From Vreelandella subterranea (GTDB taxonomy: Bacteria > Pseudomonadota > Gammaproteobacteria > Pseudomonadales > Halomonadaceae), in contig NZ_FOGS01000013.1 of the NCBI RefSeq assembly GCF_900111305.1, positions 1 through 64,000 of the forward strand: DNA of 64,000 nt. Direction: 5' to 3'. The translations under genes were made by a program, and so were the position numbers. Numbering within the stretch: position 1 is the stretch's first letter; every line of letters starts with the position of its first letter. This document shows, piece after piece, positions 41,934 through 57,366 of this stretch. The notes under the pieces are model-generated. The model was not told the DNA's origin and did no database searches. It saw nothing but the letters and a program-made list of their open reading frames with translations.

Positions 41934-43973
41934 ATGGCAAACACCTTGGCAAGCCGTTTTCGGCAAAGCATGCTGGCAGCAATGATGCTACTTCCCGGCT
42001 GGGCGATGGCTTCGGTGCTCACCGACCTGGATGTGCGAAAGACGCAGAGCGGTGCTGTGGCGTTGGAGTTGCGCTTCAGCGGCGATGTGCCTGAACTCAA
42101 CGGCTACCCGCTGGTGGATCCACCGCGTTTGGCGCTTGACCTTGCGGCTACCCGAAACGGCCTTGCCGAACGTCGAACCCGCGTTGACCTGGGCGGCATT
42201 GAGAGCATTACCGCGCTGGAGGGCAACGGTCGCACGCGCCTCGTACTCGACCTGGAGGCACCTCGCCAGTTTCGTTCGTCGGTGTCCGGTGACCGGCTGA
42301 CGGTGACCCTGGCGGCCGCCGATGCATCGAATGAGGCGCCAGTCGAACGCCTTGAAACCGTTCAGGGGCCGCAGGTGCAGGATATCGACTTTCAGCGCGG
42401 TGAGGACGGGGCAGGACGCTTGCTGGTGACCTTTGATCGCGACAGCGTCAGGCCCGAGGTGCGTGAGGGTGGACGCAATGAGGTGATTGTCGATCTGGGG
42501 GAGGTGAATGTGCCCGACGCCCTCAATCAGGTTTATGACGTGACTGACTTTGCCACGCCGATCACACGTATCACGCCGCGCCGCGGGCAACACGGCAGCG
42601 AGCTGGTGCTGGCCACCGACGGCCCCTATGCCATGGTGTCATCCCAGTCAGGCGATCAGCTGACGGTGGAAGTTCAGCCTGTCAGCGAAGCTCCCCAGCA
42701 GGCCCGTATGGATCAAGGTGAAGACTACACCGGTGAGCGCCTCAGCCTGAATTTCCAGGATATTGAAGTGCGCGCCGTGCTGGCCACCCTCGCCGATTTT
42801 ACCGGCTTGAACCTGGTGGCCAGCGACAGCGTCAGCGGGCGGGTAACCCTCAACCTTAACGATGTGCCCTGGGACCAGGCGCTGGACCTGATTCTCCAGA
42901 GCCAGGGGCTTTCCAGCCGTGAAAAGGGCAACGTGATAGTCGTGGCGCCGGCGAGTGAGCTGGCTGAGCTGGAGCGACAGGAACTGGAAGCCCGCGAACA
43001 GCAGGAAACGTTGGCGCCATTGATTACCGAGTTCATCGAAGTGAAATACGCCCGTGCCGAAGACCTGTCGCAACTGCTGCGCGGTGGTGATGGCTTCGGC
43101 CTGCTCACCGAGCGTGGTCGGGTCAGCGTTGATCAACGCACTAACACGTTGCTGATTCAAGACACCCCGGATCAGGTGCGTGAAATCGTGCGCACCCTGG
43201 ACCGTCTGGATGTGGCCGTTCGCCAGGTGCAGATTGAAGCCCGTATCGTGATCGCCCGTGATACGGCTTCCCGTGAGCTGGGCATTAATTGGGGAGCGTC
43301 CAGTACCCGAGGTTTCCAGGAAAGTGACAGCGGTCAATTTATTGGCCGGGATATTAACCCGCAGGGCCTGAACCGCGCTCGGGGCGGGCTGGCGGTTGAT
43401 TTTGGCAACGCGTCCGACGCGGGTGCCGGGTTCAGCTTTGGCTATCTGGCAGGCGATGTGTTGCTCGACCTTGAACTGCGCGCCCTGGAAAGCGAAGGCA
43501 AGAGCCAGACCATTTCACAGCCCAAGATCATTACCGCCAACCAGCGCACCGCCACCATCAGCCAGGGCGAGGAACGCGCCTTCCAGAGCGTCGATGGTAA
43601 CGATAACCCGAACACCGAATTTAAAGAAGCCGAGCTATCGCTTGAGGTCACCCCGCAGATAACGCCGGACAACCGCATCATCATGGATCTGCTGATTCGC
43701 AACGACAGCTTCCGTGAATCCGAATTTGGCGGAGAGCCCCCTATCGATACCAACCAGATCGAGACACAGGTGCTGGTCGATAATGGTCAAACCGTGGTGC
43801 TGGGCGGTATTTTAACCACCGAGGAACTGCGCCAAGTCGCCAAAACACCGCTGCTCGGCGATATTCCCTTGCTGGGTCGACTGTTTCGCTATACCGAAGA
43901 GAGCAATGAAAAGGTAGAGTTGTTAGTCTTTATTACACCACGACTTCTTGATGATGGCTTAACGGTTCGCTGA
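41934..43973 (+). CDS. pilQ: Type IV pilus secretin PilQ
   Basis: Outer-membrane channel through which the pilus exits. I prefer ATG 41934, which follows GGAG with good spacing and directly begins a signal peptide ([20 protein letters not shown] then PGWAMAS); the frame is open from 41880. Two AMIN domains bind peptidoglycan in the N-terminal 230 residues, then an STN/N0 region ([20 protein letters not shown]), an N1 domain ([20 protein letters not shown]) and the secretin core ending in [17 protein letters not shown] and [13 protein letters not shown]. The stop overlaps the aroK start. Confidence 0.93.
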   Translation: MANTLASRFRQSMLAAMMLLPGWAMASVLTDLDVRKTQSGAVALELRFSGDVPELNGYPLVDPPRLALDLAATRNGLAERRTRVDLGGIESITALEGNGRTRLVLDLEAPRQFRSSVSGDRLTVTLAAADASNEAPVERLETVQGPQVQDIDFQRGEDGAGRLLVTFDRDSVRPEVREGGRNEVIVDLGEVNVPDALNQVYDVTDFATPITRITPRRGQHGSELVLATDGPYAMVSSQSGDQLTVEVQPVSEAPQQARMDQGEDYTGERLSLNFQDIEVRAVLATLADFTGLNLVASDSVSGRVTLNLNDVPWDQALDLILQSQGLSSREKGNVIVVAPASELAELERQELEAREQQETLAPLITEFIEVKYARAEDLSQLLRGGDGFGLLTERGRVSVDQRTNTLLIQDTPDQVREIVRTLDRLDVAVRQVQIEARIVIARDTASRELGINWGASSTRGFQESDSGQFIGRDINPQGLNRARGGLAVDFGNASDAGAGFSFGYLAGDVLLDLELRALESEGKSQTISQPKIITANQRTATISQGEERAFQSVDGNDNPNTEFKEAELSLEVTPQITPDNRIIMDLLIRNDSFRESEFGGEPPIDTNQIETQVLVDNGQTVVLGGILTTEELRQVAKTPLLGDIPLLGRLFRYTEESNEKVELLVFITPRLLDDGLTVR

Positions 43974-44536
43974 TGCAGGATTTACCCAACCTTTTTCTGA
44001 TTGGCCCCATGGGGGCTGGCAAAAGCACGATTGGTCGACTGCTGGCAGCCGAACTATCGCGCGACTTTTTTGATAGCGACCACGCCATTCAAGCGCGCTG
44101 CGGGGCAGATATCCCGTGGATTTTTGATGTGGAAGGCGAGCAGGGCTTTCGCCAGCGTGAGATTCACATGATCGACGAGCTGACCCAACACCATCCCGTG
44201 GTCGTCGCGACCGGCGGTGGTGCGGTGCTGCGCGAGGAAAACCGCCGCGCACTCCGCGAGCGGGGCACGGTGGTGTATCTGTTGACCACTGTCGATCAGC
44301 AGCTCCGGCGCACGGCCAAAGACCGCAACCGCCCGCTGCTGCAGTGTGCTGACCGCGAGAAGGTGCTGAACGATATGTTCGCCGCCCGAGACCCGCTATA
44401 TCGCGCCACGTCGGATATTACCGTGCGTACCGACCGGCGCAGTCCGCGGGCGGTGGTCAACGAAATTGTGCGACGCGTCCGGCGCCTTGTCGACCCTCTT
44501 GAACCCATAAACTCGTCAAACAAGGTATCCCCATGA
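43973..44536 (+). CDS. aroK: Shikimate kinase
   Basis: Phosphorylates shikimate in aromatic amino-acid synthesis. The P-loop [15 protein letters not shown] is near residues 11-25, with DSD for shikimate binding, [12 protein letters not shown] and [15 protein letters not shown]. 187 residues, with a slightly long C-terminal tail. Overlaps pilQ by one base and aroB by 4 bp. Confidence 0.95.
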   Translation: MQDLPNLFLIGPMGAGKSTIGRLLAAELSRDFFDSDHAIQARCGADIPWIFDVEGEQGFRQREIHMIDELTQHHPVVVATGGGAVLREENRRALRERGTVVYLLTTVDQQLRRTAKDRNRPLLQCADREKVLNDMFAARDPLYRATSDITVRTDRRSPRAVVNEIVRRVRRLVDPLEPINSSNKVSP

Positions 44537-45639
44537 CCGCAGTTGAGGGCGTACAGCGTACGCTTGAGGTAGCGCTCGGCGAGCGCAGCTATCCGATCCT
44601 TATTGGTACGGGGCTTGTGGGCAGGCCCGACCTGCTGACGCCGTATCTGGCCGGTCAGCAGGTCATGGTGGTTACCAATGAAACCATTGCCCCGCTGTAT
44701 CTGGCCCGCCTCTGCGATGGTCTGCCGGATGATCTTGAGGTGCGCACGGTCGTGCTGCCCGATGGCGAACAGTACAAGACCATCGAGCAGGTAGAGCGTA
44801 TCTGGAATGCACTGTTGGAAGCGGGGTTTAATCGTCGCTGCACCCTGATCGCCCTGGGCGGCGGCGTCATTGGTGACATGGTCGGCTATGCGGCCGCCGC
44901 CTACCAGCGTGGCGTGGCGTTTATTCAGGTCCCGACCACGCTGCTGTCCCAGGTGGATTCTTCGGTGGGTGGCAAGACCGGCGTCAATCACCCGCTGGGT
45001 AAGAACATGATCGGTGCCTTCTGGCAGCCCAAGGCCGTGCTGGTGGATATCGGCACGCTGACCACACTGCCCGCGAGGGAGCTGTCAGCGGGGCTCGCGG
45101 AGGTGATCAAATACGGTTTCATTCGCGATGAGACCTTCCTGGCCTGGCTGGAAGCCAACATGGCGGCATTACGCCGGGTGGAGCCCGAGGTGATTGCCGA
45201 AGCCATCGCCCGAAGCTGCCTGATAAAAGCGGATATTGTCGCTGAGGATGAAACCGAGCAGGGCGTTCGCGCGCTGCTCAACCTTGGCCACACCTTTGGC
45301 CACGCCATTGAAGCGCACCAGGGCTATGGCAACTGGTTGCATGGGGAAGCCGTAGGCGCGGGGATGGCAATGGCCGCCACGCTTTCCCAAGCGCTTGGCT
45401 GGATCTCGACCGAAGACTGCGAGCGCAGCCTGGCGTTGATCGAGAGCGCCGACTTGCCTGTCCATGCACCGGCAGGCATGTCGAGTGACGATTTTCTGGC
45501 CCGCATGCGGCTGGACAAGAAGAATATCGATACCCGCTTGCGGCTGGTGCTGCTCGAGGCGCTGGGCAGCGCCTGCGTCAGCGATGCGGTGCCGCCTGAC
45601 CAGCTAACAAGCCTGCTCGATCGCTACCCGCGGCGCTAG
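44533..45639 (+). CDS. aroB: 3-dehydroquinate synthase
   Basis: NAD- and metal-dependent cyclisation of DAHP in the shikimate pathway. Motifs include [60 protein letters not shown] and metal-binding His in [20 protein letters not shown] plus [14 protein letters not shown]. 368 residues, normal length. Last gene of the operon. Confidence 0.95.
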   Translation: MTAVEGVQRTLEVALGERSYPILIGTGLVGRPDLLTPYLAGQQVMVVTNETIAPLYLARLCDGLPDDLEVRTVVLPDGEQYKTIEQVERIWNALLEAGFNRRCTLIALGGGVIGDMVGYAAAAYQRGVAFIQVPTTLLSQVDSSVGGKTGVNHPLGKNMIGAFWQPKAVLVDIGTLTTLPARELSAGLAEVIKYGFIRDETFLAWLEANMAALRRVEPEVIAEAIARSCLIKADIVAEDETEQGVRALLNLGHTFGHAIEAHQGYGNWLHGEAVGAGMAMAATLSQALGWISTEDCERSLALIESADLPVHAPAGMSSDDFLARMRLDKKNIDTRLRLVLLEALGSACVSDAVPPDQLTSLLDRYPRR

Positions 45640-45671
45640 CCGCTGATTTTCCCTTGTATTGCACCTTGCCG

Positions 45672-45702
45672 ACACCTCGCTTTGACCAAGCGGGGTGTTT
45701 TT
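45672..45702 (+). terminator. Terminator of pilMNOPQ-aroKB
   Basis: ACACCTCGCTT (45672-45682) pairs with AAGCGGGGTGT (45688-45698) with one T-G pair, loop TGACC, then a run of five T. It lies 33 bp after aroB. Confidence 0.85.
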
Positions 45703-46100
45703 CGGTGGTGCACAATAAAAGGTTATGCTTTAGCTAATCCGTATGCCTTATGCAGCATCGGCATGGCTAAAATGCGCCTTATTAGACTAAAGTCTAGTGA
45801 TTTTGGTTTTTCGTTAAAATAGCGTTTAGCTGCATTGCAAGTGGTTGAAGGATATCGATTTTTTAATTGATCGGTTGTGCAACTACAGGATTTGGAAAGG
45901 GTTTTGAGGGTCCGGGAGGCGAGGAAAGATTGCGCAAAGCGGCTGCAAATCGCTATGCTGATCGGCCATTTTCCAATGGTAGCGAAGGCAAAGGCCGCCC
46001 TCCAGCAGGCCGGTGGACACCACTTAAAAAATCAATAACCCGCCTTTTTATCACAACCGCGCTACCAAAAAAACACGCTGACTAGACTAGAGGCACGCCC
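45703..46100. other. Gene-free leader region upstream of gltB
   Basis: About 400 bp without a convincing gene. It contains the palindrome TAGACT-AA-AGTCTA (45783-45796), AT-rich stretches, and a purine-rich segment around 45860-45940 with several GGA triplets, but no terminator follows these, so I do not call an RNA gene. A frame from a TTG at 45867 has no ribosome site. The gltB promoter must lie here; I cannot place it with confidence. Confidence 0.4.
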
Positions 46101-49100
46101 ATGAATAGAGGTCTTCACCAGCCCGGCGAGTTTCGCGACAACTGCGGCTTTGGCCTGATTGCCCATATGGAAGGGCAGGCCAGCCACGATCTGTTGAAAA
46201 CCGCGATCGAGTCCCTCACCTGCATGACGCACCGGGGGGGTATCGCTGCGGACGGTAAAACCGGCGATGGCTGCGGGCTGTTGCTTAAAATGCCCACTCA
46301 CTTCATGCAGGCGGTGGCCAAGGATGCCTTGGGCGTGGAACTGGGCGAGCGCTTTGCCGTTGGGGTCGTGTTCCTACCCGATGATGACAAGCGGGCCGCC
46401 CGCGGACGCGACACTCTTGAAGACACGCTCAAGGCGCGCGGCCTGAACGTGATCGGCTGGCGCGACGTACCCACGGATTCCAGCGTATGCGGGCCGATGT
46501 CGCTTGATTGCCTGCCGCGTATCAAACAGGTCTTCGTGCAGCCGGGCAGCGGTGAGCACTTTGACGTTGACCTGTTCATGGCGCGCCGTTATGCCGAACA
46601 GGCAATGCGCGATGACGAAGACTTTTATGTTGCCTCGCTGTCGTCTGAAGTGGTGTCTTACAAAGGGCTGGTGATGCCCGAAGACCTGCCGGCCTTCTAT
46701 ACAGACCTCAACGACCCGCGTCTGGAAACGGCTATCTGCGTCTTCCATCAGCGTTTCTCGACCAACACCGCACCGCGCTGGCCGCTTGCCCAGCCGTTCC
46801 GTCTGCTGGCGCACAACGGTGAGATCAATACCATTCAAGCCAATCGCGGCTGGGCGAACTCGCGTAAAGCGAACTTCGTTAACGAACGCCTGCCGGACAT
46901 CGCTGAACTGGATGAAATCGTCAATACCACCGGTTCAGACTCCTCCAGCATGGATAACATGCTGGAAGTGCTGCTTACCGGTGGCATGGAGCTACATCGT
47001 GCGGTGCGCATGATGGTGCCGCCTGCCTGGCAGAACGTGGAAACCATGGACGCCGAGCTGCGCGGCTTCTACGAATACAACTCCATGCATATGGAACCCT
47101 GGGATGGCCCGGCGGGCGTCGTGATGACCGACGGTCGCCAGGCTGTCTGCATGCTCGACCGCAATGGCCTGCGCCCCGCGCGCTGGGTGATTACCAAGAA
47201 TGGCTATATCACCCTGGCCTCGGAAATCGGCACTTACGGCTATAAGCCTGAAGACGTGGTGGCCAAAGGCCGCGTGGGCCCCGGCCAGATGCTGGCGGTG
47301 GATACCCATACCGGTGAGGTACTGCACACCGAGGACATCGACAATCGGCTGAAGTCGGCGTATCCGTACAAGCGCTGGCTCAAGCAGGAAGCCAACTACC
47401 TGGAATCGGCGCTCACCGAGTTGGCGCGTTTCCAGAACATGGATGGCAATGCCCTGAACGTGCAGCAGAAGATGTTCCAGGTCAGCTTTGAGGAACGCGA
47501 CCAGGTGCTGCGCCCGTTGGCCGAAAGCGGTCAGGAGGCGGTGGGGTCAATGGGCGATGATACGCCCATGGCGGTGCTGTCCAGCCGTCCGCGGCTGCTG
47601 ACGGATTACTTCCGCCAGAAGTTCGCCCAGGTGACTAACCCGGCCATCGACCCGCTACGTGAAGCCATCGTCATGTCGCTGGAAACCTGTTGCGGCGCCG
47701 AGTTGAATGTTTTCAAGGCGACCCCGGAGCATGCCCACCGGCTGATCTTGACCACGCCGGTGCTGTCGCCGCGCAAATTTACCGCCCTGGTCAGTCAGGA
47801 TGATCCGGCGTTTGCCAGTCACACCCTGTCGCTTGGCTATGACCCCGAGCAGCAGTCGCTCAAACAGGCGCTGACCGCGCTGTGTAAGGAAGCCGAAACC
47901 CATGTGCGGGCCGGTAAGGTCCTGCTGGTATTGACCGATGCCGATCTGCCCAAGGGTATGCTGCCGATTCAGGCCGTCCTGGCGGTAGGGGCGGTGCATA
48001 CTCATCTGGGCCGACTCGCCCTGCGCCCCAACGCCAATATTGTGGTCGAGACCGGTTATGCACGGGATGCCCACCAGATGGCGGTACTGTTCGGCGTGGG
48101 CGCGACGGCGGTCTACCCATGGCTGGCCTACCAGGTGATGGCGGATATGCACCGCACCGGTGAGCTGACCGGCAACCCGGCAGATGCGCGGGAAAACTAC
48201 CGTAAAGGCCTGCAGAAGGGGCTGTTCAAGATCCTCTCCAAGATGGGCATCTCGACACTGGCGTCTTACCGCGGTTCGATGCTGTTCGAAGCCGTCGGCC
48301 TCGACGACGACATCATGCAGATGTGCTTCCCGGGCATGGCGTCGCGCATCCAGGGCACCGGCTTTGCCGAGCTGCAGATGCAGCAGGCATTGCTGGCCAA
48401 AGACGCCTGGATTCCGCGCAAGGGCATCACCCAGGGCGGCTTGTTCAAGTACGTTCATAACCACGAGTATCACGCCTATAACCCTGACGTGGTGATGACG
48501 CTTCAGGCCGCCGTGCAGGAAGGCAGCTACGCCAAGTGGAAGAAATTCGCCCAACTGGTCAACGAGCGGCCGGTGGCGACAATCCGCGATCTGCTGGCCC
48601 TCAAGCCTGCCGAAACGCCGGTTTCGCTGGATGACGTCGAGCCGGTCGAAGACCTGCTACCGCGCTTTGACAGCGCGGGCATGTCGCTGGGCGCGCTGTC
48701 GCCGGAGGCTCACGAAGCCCTGGCCCAGGCGATGAACGAGGAAGGTGGCCGCTCCAACTCCGGCGAGGGTGGTGAAGACCCGGCGCGCTACGGCACGATT
48801 CGCAGCTCCAAGATCAAGCAGATTGCCTCTGGCCGCTTTGGCGTGACGCCTCACTACCTGGTCAATGCGGAAGTCCTGCAGATCAAGGTCGCCCAGGGCG
48901 CCAAGCCCGGCGAGGGCGGTCAGCTACCGGGCGGCAAGGTCAATCAGCTGATTGCGCGGCTGCGCTACTCGGTGCCCGGCGTGACGCTGATTTCACCGCC
49001 GCCGCACCACGACATCTATTCGATCGAAGACCTGGCGCAGCTGATCTTTGACCTCAAGCAGGTCAACCCGGACGCCCAGGTATCGGTCAAGCTGGTGTCC

Positions 49101-50543
49101 GAGCCGGGTATTGGCACCATCGCCACCGGGGTGGCCAAGGCCTATGCCGACCTGATTACCGTGTCCGGCTATGATGGGGGCACCGCCGCAAGTCCGCTGA
49201 CCTCGATCAAGCACGCCGGGTCACCCTGGGAGCTTGGGCTGCCGGAAGTCCACCAGGCGCTGCGTATCAACAGCTTGCGTGACAAGATCCGCCTGCAGAC
49301 CGACGGCGGTCTGAAGACCGGTTTGGACGTGGTCAAGGCGGCGATCCTGGGGGCGGAAAGCTTCGGCTTCGGGACCGCGCCGATGGTCGCGCTGGGCTGC
49401 AAGTACCTGCGCATCTGTCACCTGAACAACTGTGCCACGGGTGTCGCCACCCAGGACGACTTCCTGCGCGGCGAGCACTTCCGCGGTACCGTGGACATGG
49501 TCAAGAACTACTTCCGCTTTATCGCCGAAGAAGTGCGCGAGCTGATGGCCATGCTCGGTGTGACCAAACTCACCGATCTGATCGGCCGTACCGACCTGCT
49601 CGAAGTACTGGAAGGCAATACCGCCTCCCAGCGCAAGCTGGATTTGACGCCGCTGCTGACCAACGACTTCGTGCCCGCGGATGCGCCCCAGTTCTGCAAG
49701 GTGAGCCGTAACGTGCCCCACGATCCGGGTGCCAAAAACCAGGAAGTGTTGGCGGCATTGAAAGATGCCATCGAAAACCAGTCGGGTGGCGAGTTCGATT
49801 TCACCATTACCAACTGTGACCGTAGTGTCGCCGCGCTGACATCCGGCGCGATTGCCAAGCGCTACGGTGAAGAAGGCCTGGAAAACGCGCCGATCACCGC
49901 CCGCTTTACCGGCGTTGCTGGGCAGAGCTTCGGGGTGTGGAACGCCCGCGGCCTGAACCTGTATCTCGAAGGCGATGCCAACGACTACGTGGGTAAAGGC
50001 ATGAACGGCGGCAGCATCGTGATTGTGCCACCGAAAGTCAGTGAATTTGAAAGCCATAAAACGGCGATCATCGGCAACACCTGTCTGTATGGCGCGACCG
50101 GCGGTACGCTGTTTGCGGCGGGTACGGCGGGTGAACGTTTCGGGGTGCGCAACTCTGGGGCGACGGCCGTTATCGAAGGCGCAGGCGACCACTGTTGCGA
50201 ATACATGACCGGCGGCCTGGTCTGTGTCCTCGGTGAGACCGGGGTGAACTTCGGCGCCGGCATGACGGGCGGGTTTGCCTATGTGCTGGATGAAGAGCGC
50301 ACCTTCGTCGACAAGTACAACCATGAACTGGTTGAGATTCACCGTGTTAACACCGAAGCAATGGAGGCGTATCGTCGCCACCTGCGCGAAATGATTGAGG
50401 CCTACGTCGCAGCGACAGGATCAGCACGTGGGGCGGCTATTTTGGAAGACTTCAGCGACTACGCGCGTCACTTCTGGCTGGTAAAACCCAAGGCAGCAAG
50501 CCTGGGTAGCCTGCTGGATCAGTCTCGGCGTCAGCCGGAATAA
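46101..50543 (+). CDS. gltB: Glutamate synthase (NADPH) large subunit
   Basis: Converts glutamine and 2-oxoglutarate to two glutamates with GltD. The 1480-residue protein begins with a 14-residue propeptide ([14 protein letters not shown]) before Cys15, the amidotransferase nucleophile in [12 protein letters not shown]. The order is class-II glutaminase (15 to about 400), central domain, FMN-binding synthase domain (about 830-1200, [38 protein letters not shown]) and GXGXG beta-helix. The 3Fe-4S cysteines are in [20 protein letters not shown]. Conserved tail. gltD follows by 36 bp. Confidence 0.95.
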   Translation: MNRGLHQPGEFRDNCGFGLIAHMEGQASHDLLKTAIESLTCMTHRGGIAADGKTGDGCGLLLKMPTHFMQAVAKDALGVELGERFAVGVVFLPDDDKRAARGRDTLEDTLKARGLNVIGWRDVPTDSSVCGPMSLDCLPRIKQVFVQPGSGEHFDVDLFMARRYAEQAMRDDEDFYVASLSSEVVSYKGLVMPEDLPAFYTDLNDPRLETAICVFHQRFSTNTAPRWPLAQPFRLLAHNGEINTIQANRGWANSRKANFVNERLPDIAELDEIVNTTGSDSSSMDNMLEVLLTGGMELHRAVRMMVPPAWQNVETMDAELRGFYEYNSMHMEPWDGPAGVVMTDGRQAVCMLDRNGLRPARWVITKNGYITLASEIGTYGYKPEDVVAKGRVGPGQMLAVDTHTGEVLHTEDIDNRLKSAYPYKRWLKQEANYLESALTELARFQNMDGNALNVQQKMFQVSFEERDQVLRPLAESGQEAVGSMGDDTPMAVLSSRPRLLTDYFRQKFAQVTNPAIDPLREAIVMSLETCCGAELNVFKATPEHAHRLILTTPVLSPRKFTALVSQDDPAFASHTLSLGYDPEQQSLKQALTALCKEAETHVRAGKVLLVLTDADLPKGMLPIQAVLAVGAVHTHLGRLALRPNANIVVETGYARDAHQMAVLFGVGATAVYPWLAYQVMADMHRTGELTGNPADARENYRKGLQKGLFKILSKMGISTLASYRGSMLFEAVGLDDDIMQMCFPGMASRIQGTGFAELQMQQALLAKDAWIPRKGITQGGLFKYVHNHEYHAYNPDVVMTLQAAVQEGSYAKWKKFAQLVNERPVATIRDLLALKPAETPVSLDDVEPVEDLLPRFDSAGMSLGALSPEAHEALAQAMNEEGGRSNSGEGGEDPARYGTIRSSKIKQIASGRFGVTPHYLVNAEVLQIKVAQGAKPGEGGQLPGGKVNQLIARLRYSVPGVTLISPPPHHDIYSIEDLAQLIFDLKQVNPDAQVSVKLVSEPGIGTIATGVAKAYADLITVSGYDGGTAASPLTSIKHAGSPWELGLPEVHQALRINSLRDKIRLQTDGGLKTGLDVVKAAILGAESFGFGTAPMVALGCKYLRICHLNNCATGVATQDDFLRGEHFRGTVDMVKNYFRFIAEEVRELMAMLGVTKLTDLIGRTDLLEVLEGNTASQRKLDLTPLLTNDFVPADAPQFCKVSRNVPHDPGAKNQEVLAALKDAIENQSGGEFDFTITNCDRSVAALTSGAIAKRYGEEGLENAPITARFTGVAGQSFGVWNARGLNLYLEGDANDYVGKGMNGGSIVIVPPKVSEFESHKTAIIGNTCLYGATGGTLFAAGTAGERFGVRNSGATAVIEGAGDHCCEYMTGGLVCVLGETGVNFGAGMTGGFAYVLDEERTFVDKYNHELVEIHRVNTEAMEAYRRHLREMIEAYVAATGSARGAAILEDFSDYARHFWLVKPKAASLGSLLDQSRRQPE

Positions 50544-51998
<1,455 letters not shown>

Positions 51999-52019
51999 TC
52001 CGGATTCCAGCACCGGTCT

Positions 52020-52301
52020 TGTAGGCGCCCGACTTGTCGGGCGATCGGGCCATCTACAAGCGATAACTTGCGGTGGCTTGATAATTGCTGATCGCTCAAT
52101 AAATTGAGCTCCTACGAACCCCGGCGCACGCACCTAGCCCTGTAGGCGCCCGATTTGTCGGGCGATCGGGCCGTCTACAAGCGATAACTTGCGGTGGCTT
52201 GATAATTGCTGATCGCCCAATGAATTGGGCTCCTACAACCCCGGGTGCATGCACCCAAATTGTAGGAGCCTGACTTGTCGGGCGATCAGGCCATCTACTG
52301 G
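52020..52301. repeat. Tandem REP-type intergenic repeats, 2.3 units of about 120 bp
   Basis: Units begin at 52020 (121 bp), 52141 (120 bp) and 52261 (about 41 bp, partial). Each complete unit starts with a REP-like hairpin (TGTAGGCGCCCGAYTTGTCG then GGCGATC) and carries a second, inverted one near its end (GATCGCYCAATRAATTG then RGCTCCTAC), so it is a REP doublet of the BIME/REPIN kind. Units differ at a few positions, mostly keeping pairing (GCTCAATAAATTGAGC versus GCCCAATGAATTGGGC). It fills the gltD-pyrG gap; the rest of that gap to 52430 holds the pyrG promoter region with no further gene. Confidence 0.8.
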
Positions 52302-52409
52302 CTATCACCCTCGGCGCCTCGATCCCTCTTCCCGCCGTAATTGAGCCTTAGGTCGTACTCTGCTATTCTGTCGTCCCATCCTGGTGTGGCTTTCTGCCGT
52401 GCCTTTTGA

Positions 52410-54978
<2,569 letters not shown>

Positions 54979-55004
54979 TGGCGCCGCCAAACGTGATACG
55001 TTAA

Positions 55005-56327
<1,323 letters not shown>

Positions 56328-56368
56328 GGCTAGAAATGGCAGCGGCTTTGTAAGAGATGTCTCAAGAT

Positions 56369-56390
56369 TTTGTAAGAGATCTCTTACAAA
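56369..56390. promoter_or_regulatory. GacA-type upstream activating sequence
   Basis: A 22-bp perfect palindrome whose core is TGTAAG-AGATCT-CTTACA, identical in form to the TGTAAG-N6-CTTACA element that GacA uses to activate rsmY/rsmZ in Pseudomonas. A degenerate second copy, TGTAAG-AGATGT-CTCAAG, lies just upstream (56349-56366). Its centre is about 180 bp before the proposed start of the RNA at 56558, the distance known for rsmZ. Confidence 0.85.
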
Positions 56391-56479
56391 TGCCGTCGAA
56401 AATCGCTCGAAAGGCGTAAGAAAAACAGAAATTATGCACTAATTAAAATTTAGGTATCTGTTTTTAAAAGGTTTTTAAA

Positions 56480-56515
56480 AAAGGGCGGGCCATCGTGGTT
56501 CGCCCTTTGCTTTTT
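56480..56515 (+). terminator. Terminator of eno
   Basis: AAAGGGCGGGCCA pairs with TGGTTCGCCCTTT (two G-U pairs) around a TCG loop, followed by GCTTTTT. It lies between the GacA-type site and the proposed RNA gene and would insulate the latter from eno transcription. Confidence 0.8.
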
Positions 56516-56557
56516 AGGACCACCTTGTGGTGTCAGGTGGTTCTGCCACAATGCCCA

Positions 56558-56732
56558 TCAAGGACAAGGGGGGCAAGGATGTCGCCCACGCAGGATGCAA
56601 CGGGATGCAGGTTGGTGCGCCGGGTGAAACAGAGATGTAAGCCCTGGCAAGGACAGCACCAAAGGAAGTTGACACAGGGAGTGGTCAAGAGGAAGTGCTT
56701 GGAGCGGGCGGCCTACGGGCCGCCTTTTTTTT
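56558..56732 (+). ncRNA. RsmZ/CsrB-type CsrA-sequestering small RNA
   Basis: No protein is encoded here, but about 150 bp carry nine GGA triplets, mostly as AAGGA/CAGGA/AGGGA (56562, 56577, 56593, 56603, 56651, 56664, 56678, 56691, 56701). Several sit in loops: TTGAC-ACAGGGAGTG-GTCAA (56669-56688), TGCA-ACGGGA-TGCA, CTG-GCAAGGA-CAG. A strong terminator, GGCGGCC-TACG-GGCCGCC (56707-56724) plus eight T, ends it. A weak promoter TTGTGG-16-CACAAT (56525-56552) gives the 5' end, which is approximate. Such RNAs titrate CsrA/RsmA under Gac control. Pseudomonas rsmZ lies in the same place beside fdxA. Confidence 0.8.
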
Positions 56733-56821
56733 GCATGCATGGCACATGTTTAAGATAAAAGGCCAACATGATTCAAAAGGCCAAGAGACCTAAAAAAATA
56801 GACCTAAAAATCAGTAGATAG

Positions 56822-56848
56822 AAAAAAACCAGCGTATTGGCTGGTTTT
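56822..56848 (-). terminator. Terminator of fdxA
   Basis: AAAACCAGC (56825-56833) and GCTGGTTTT (56840-56848) pair perfectly with a six-base loop; on the minus strand the stem runs into seven T. It lies 35 bp after the fdxA stop. Confidence 0.85.
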
Positions 56849-56882
56849 AATAGGATCGCTGTTAATGGTGCCGTGAATGGCT

Positions 56883-57206
56883 TCAGCGTTCCAGCTTCTC
56901 CAGCTTGCCGCTTTTTCCATCCCACTCTTCAGCATCGGGCAGCGGGTCTTTCTTCTCGGCAATGTTGGGCCACACTTCCGACAGCTCCGCGTTGATCTCA
57001 ATAAACTGCTCCTGTCCCTCGGGCAGTTCATCCTCCGAAAATATCGCCTCGGCGGGGCATTCCGGCTCGCACAGCGCGCAATCGATACATTCGTCCGGGT
57101 GGATCACCAGAAAGTTGGGGCCTTCGTAAAAACAGTCGACCGGGCAGACTTCGACACAGTCGGTGTACTTACATTGGATGCAGTTCTCGGTAACGACAAA
57201 CGTCAT
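56883..57206 (-). CDS. fdxA: Seven-iron ferredoxin FdxA
   Basis: Small electron carrier of 107 residues with a 3Fe-4S and a 4Fe-4S cluster, like Azotobacter ferredoxin I. The ligands are in [20 protein letters not shown] and [20 protein letters not shown]. The acidic C-terminal tail (about 45 residues) is normal for this type. It follows mutS in the same direction and precedes the small RNA region, an order shared with Pseudomonas. Confidence 0.95.
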   Translation of the reverse strand: MTFVVTENCIQCKYTDCVEVCPVDCFYEGPNFLVIHPDECIDCALCEPECPAEAIFSEDELPEGQEQFIEINAELSEVWPNIAEKKDPLPDAEEWDGKSGKLEKLER

Positions 57207-57366
57207 CTTGCTATCCCTCTTGCGGGACCAAGGGGACGCCCTTGGTCGTGGTCAATCGTGAATGGTTATAAATCAGCCGTTTTTTATAAGCTAAAAAGTA
57301 TGGGCGACATTCTAGAGGTGCCCAAACGCGGCGGCAAGCGCCGTGGCGTTGTTCTGTTACGCGAAT

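Noticed and set aside
45867-46085. 72-codon frame upstream of gltB starting at a TTG
   Set aside because: No ribosome-binding sequence, odd composition, no recognisable family; more likely leader DNA.
56480-56515. Hairpin considered as the 5' structure of the small RNA rather than the eno terminator
   Set aside because: It has its own T-run, and a start upstream of it would place the GacA-type site far closer than known for this class; not excluded without 5' mapping.
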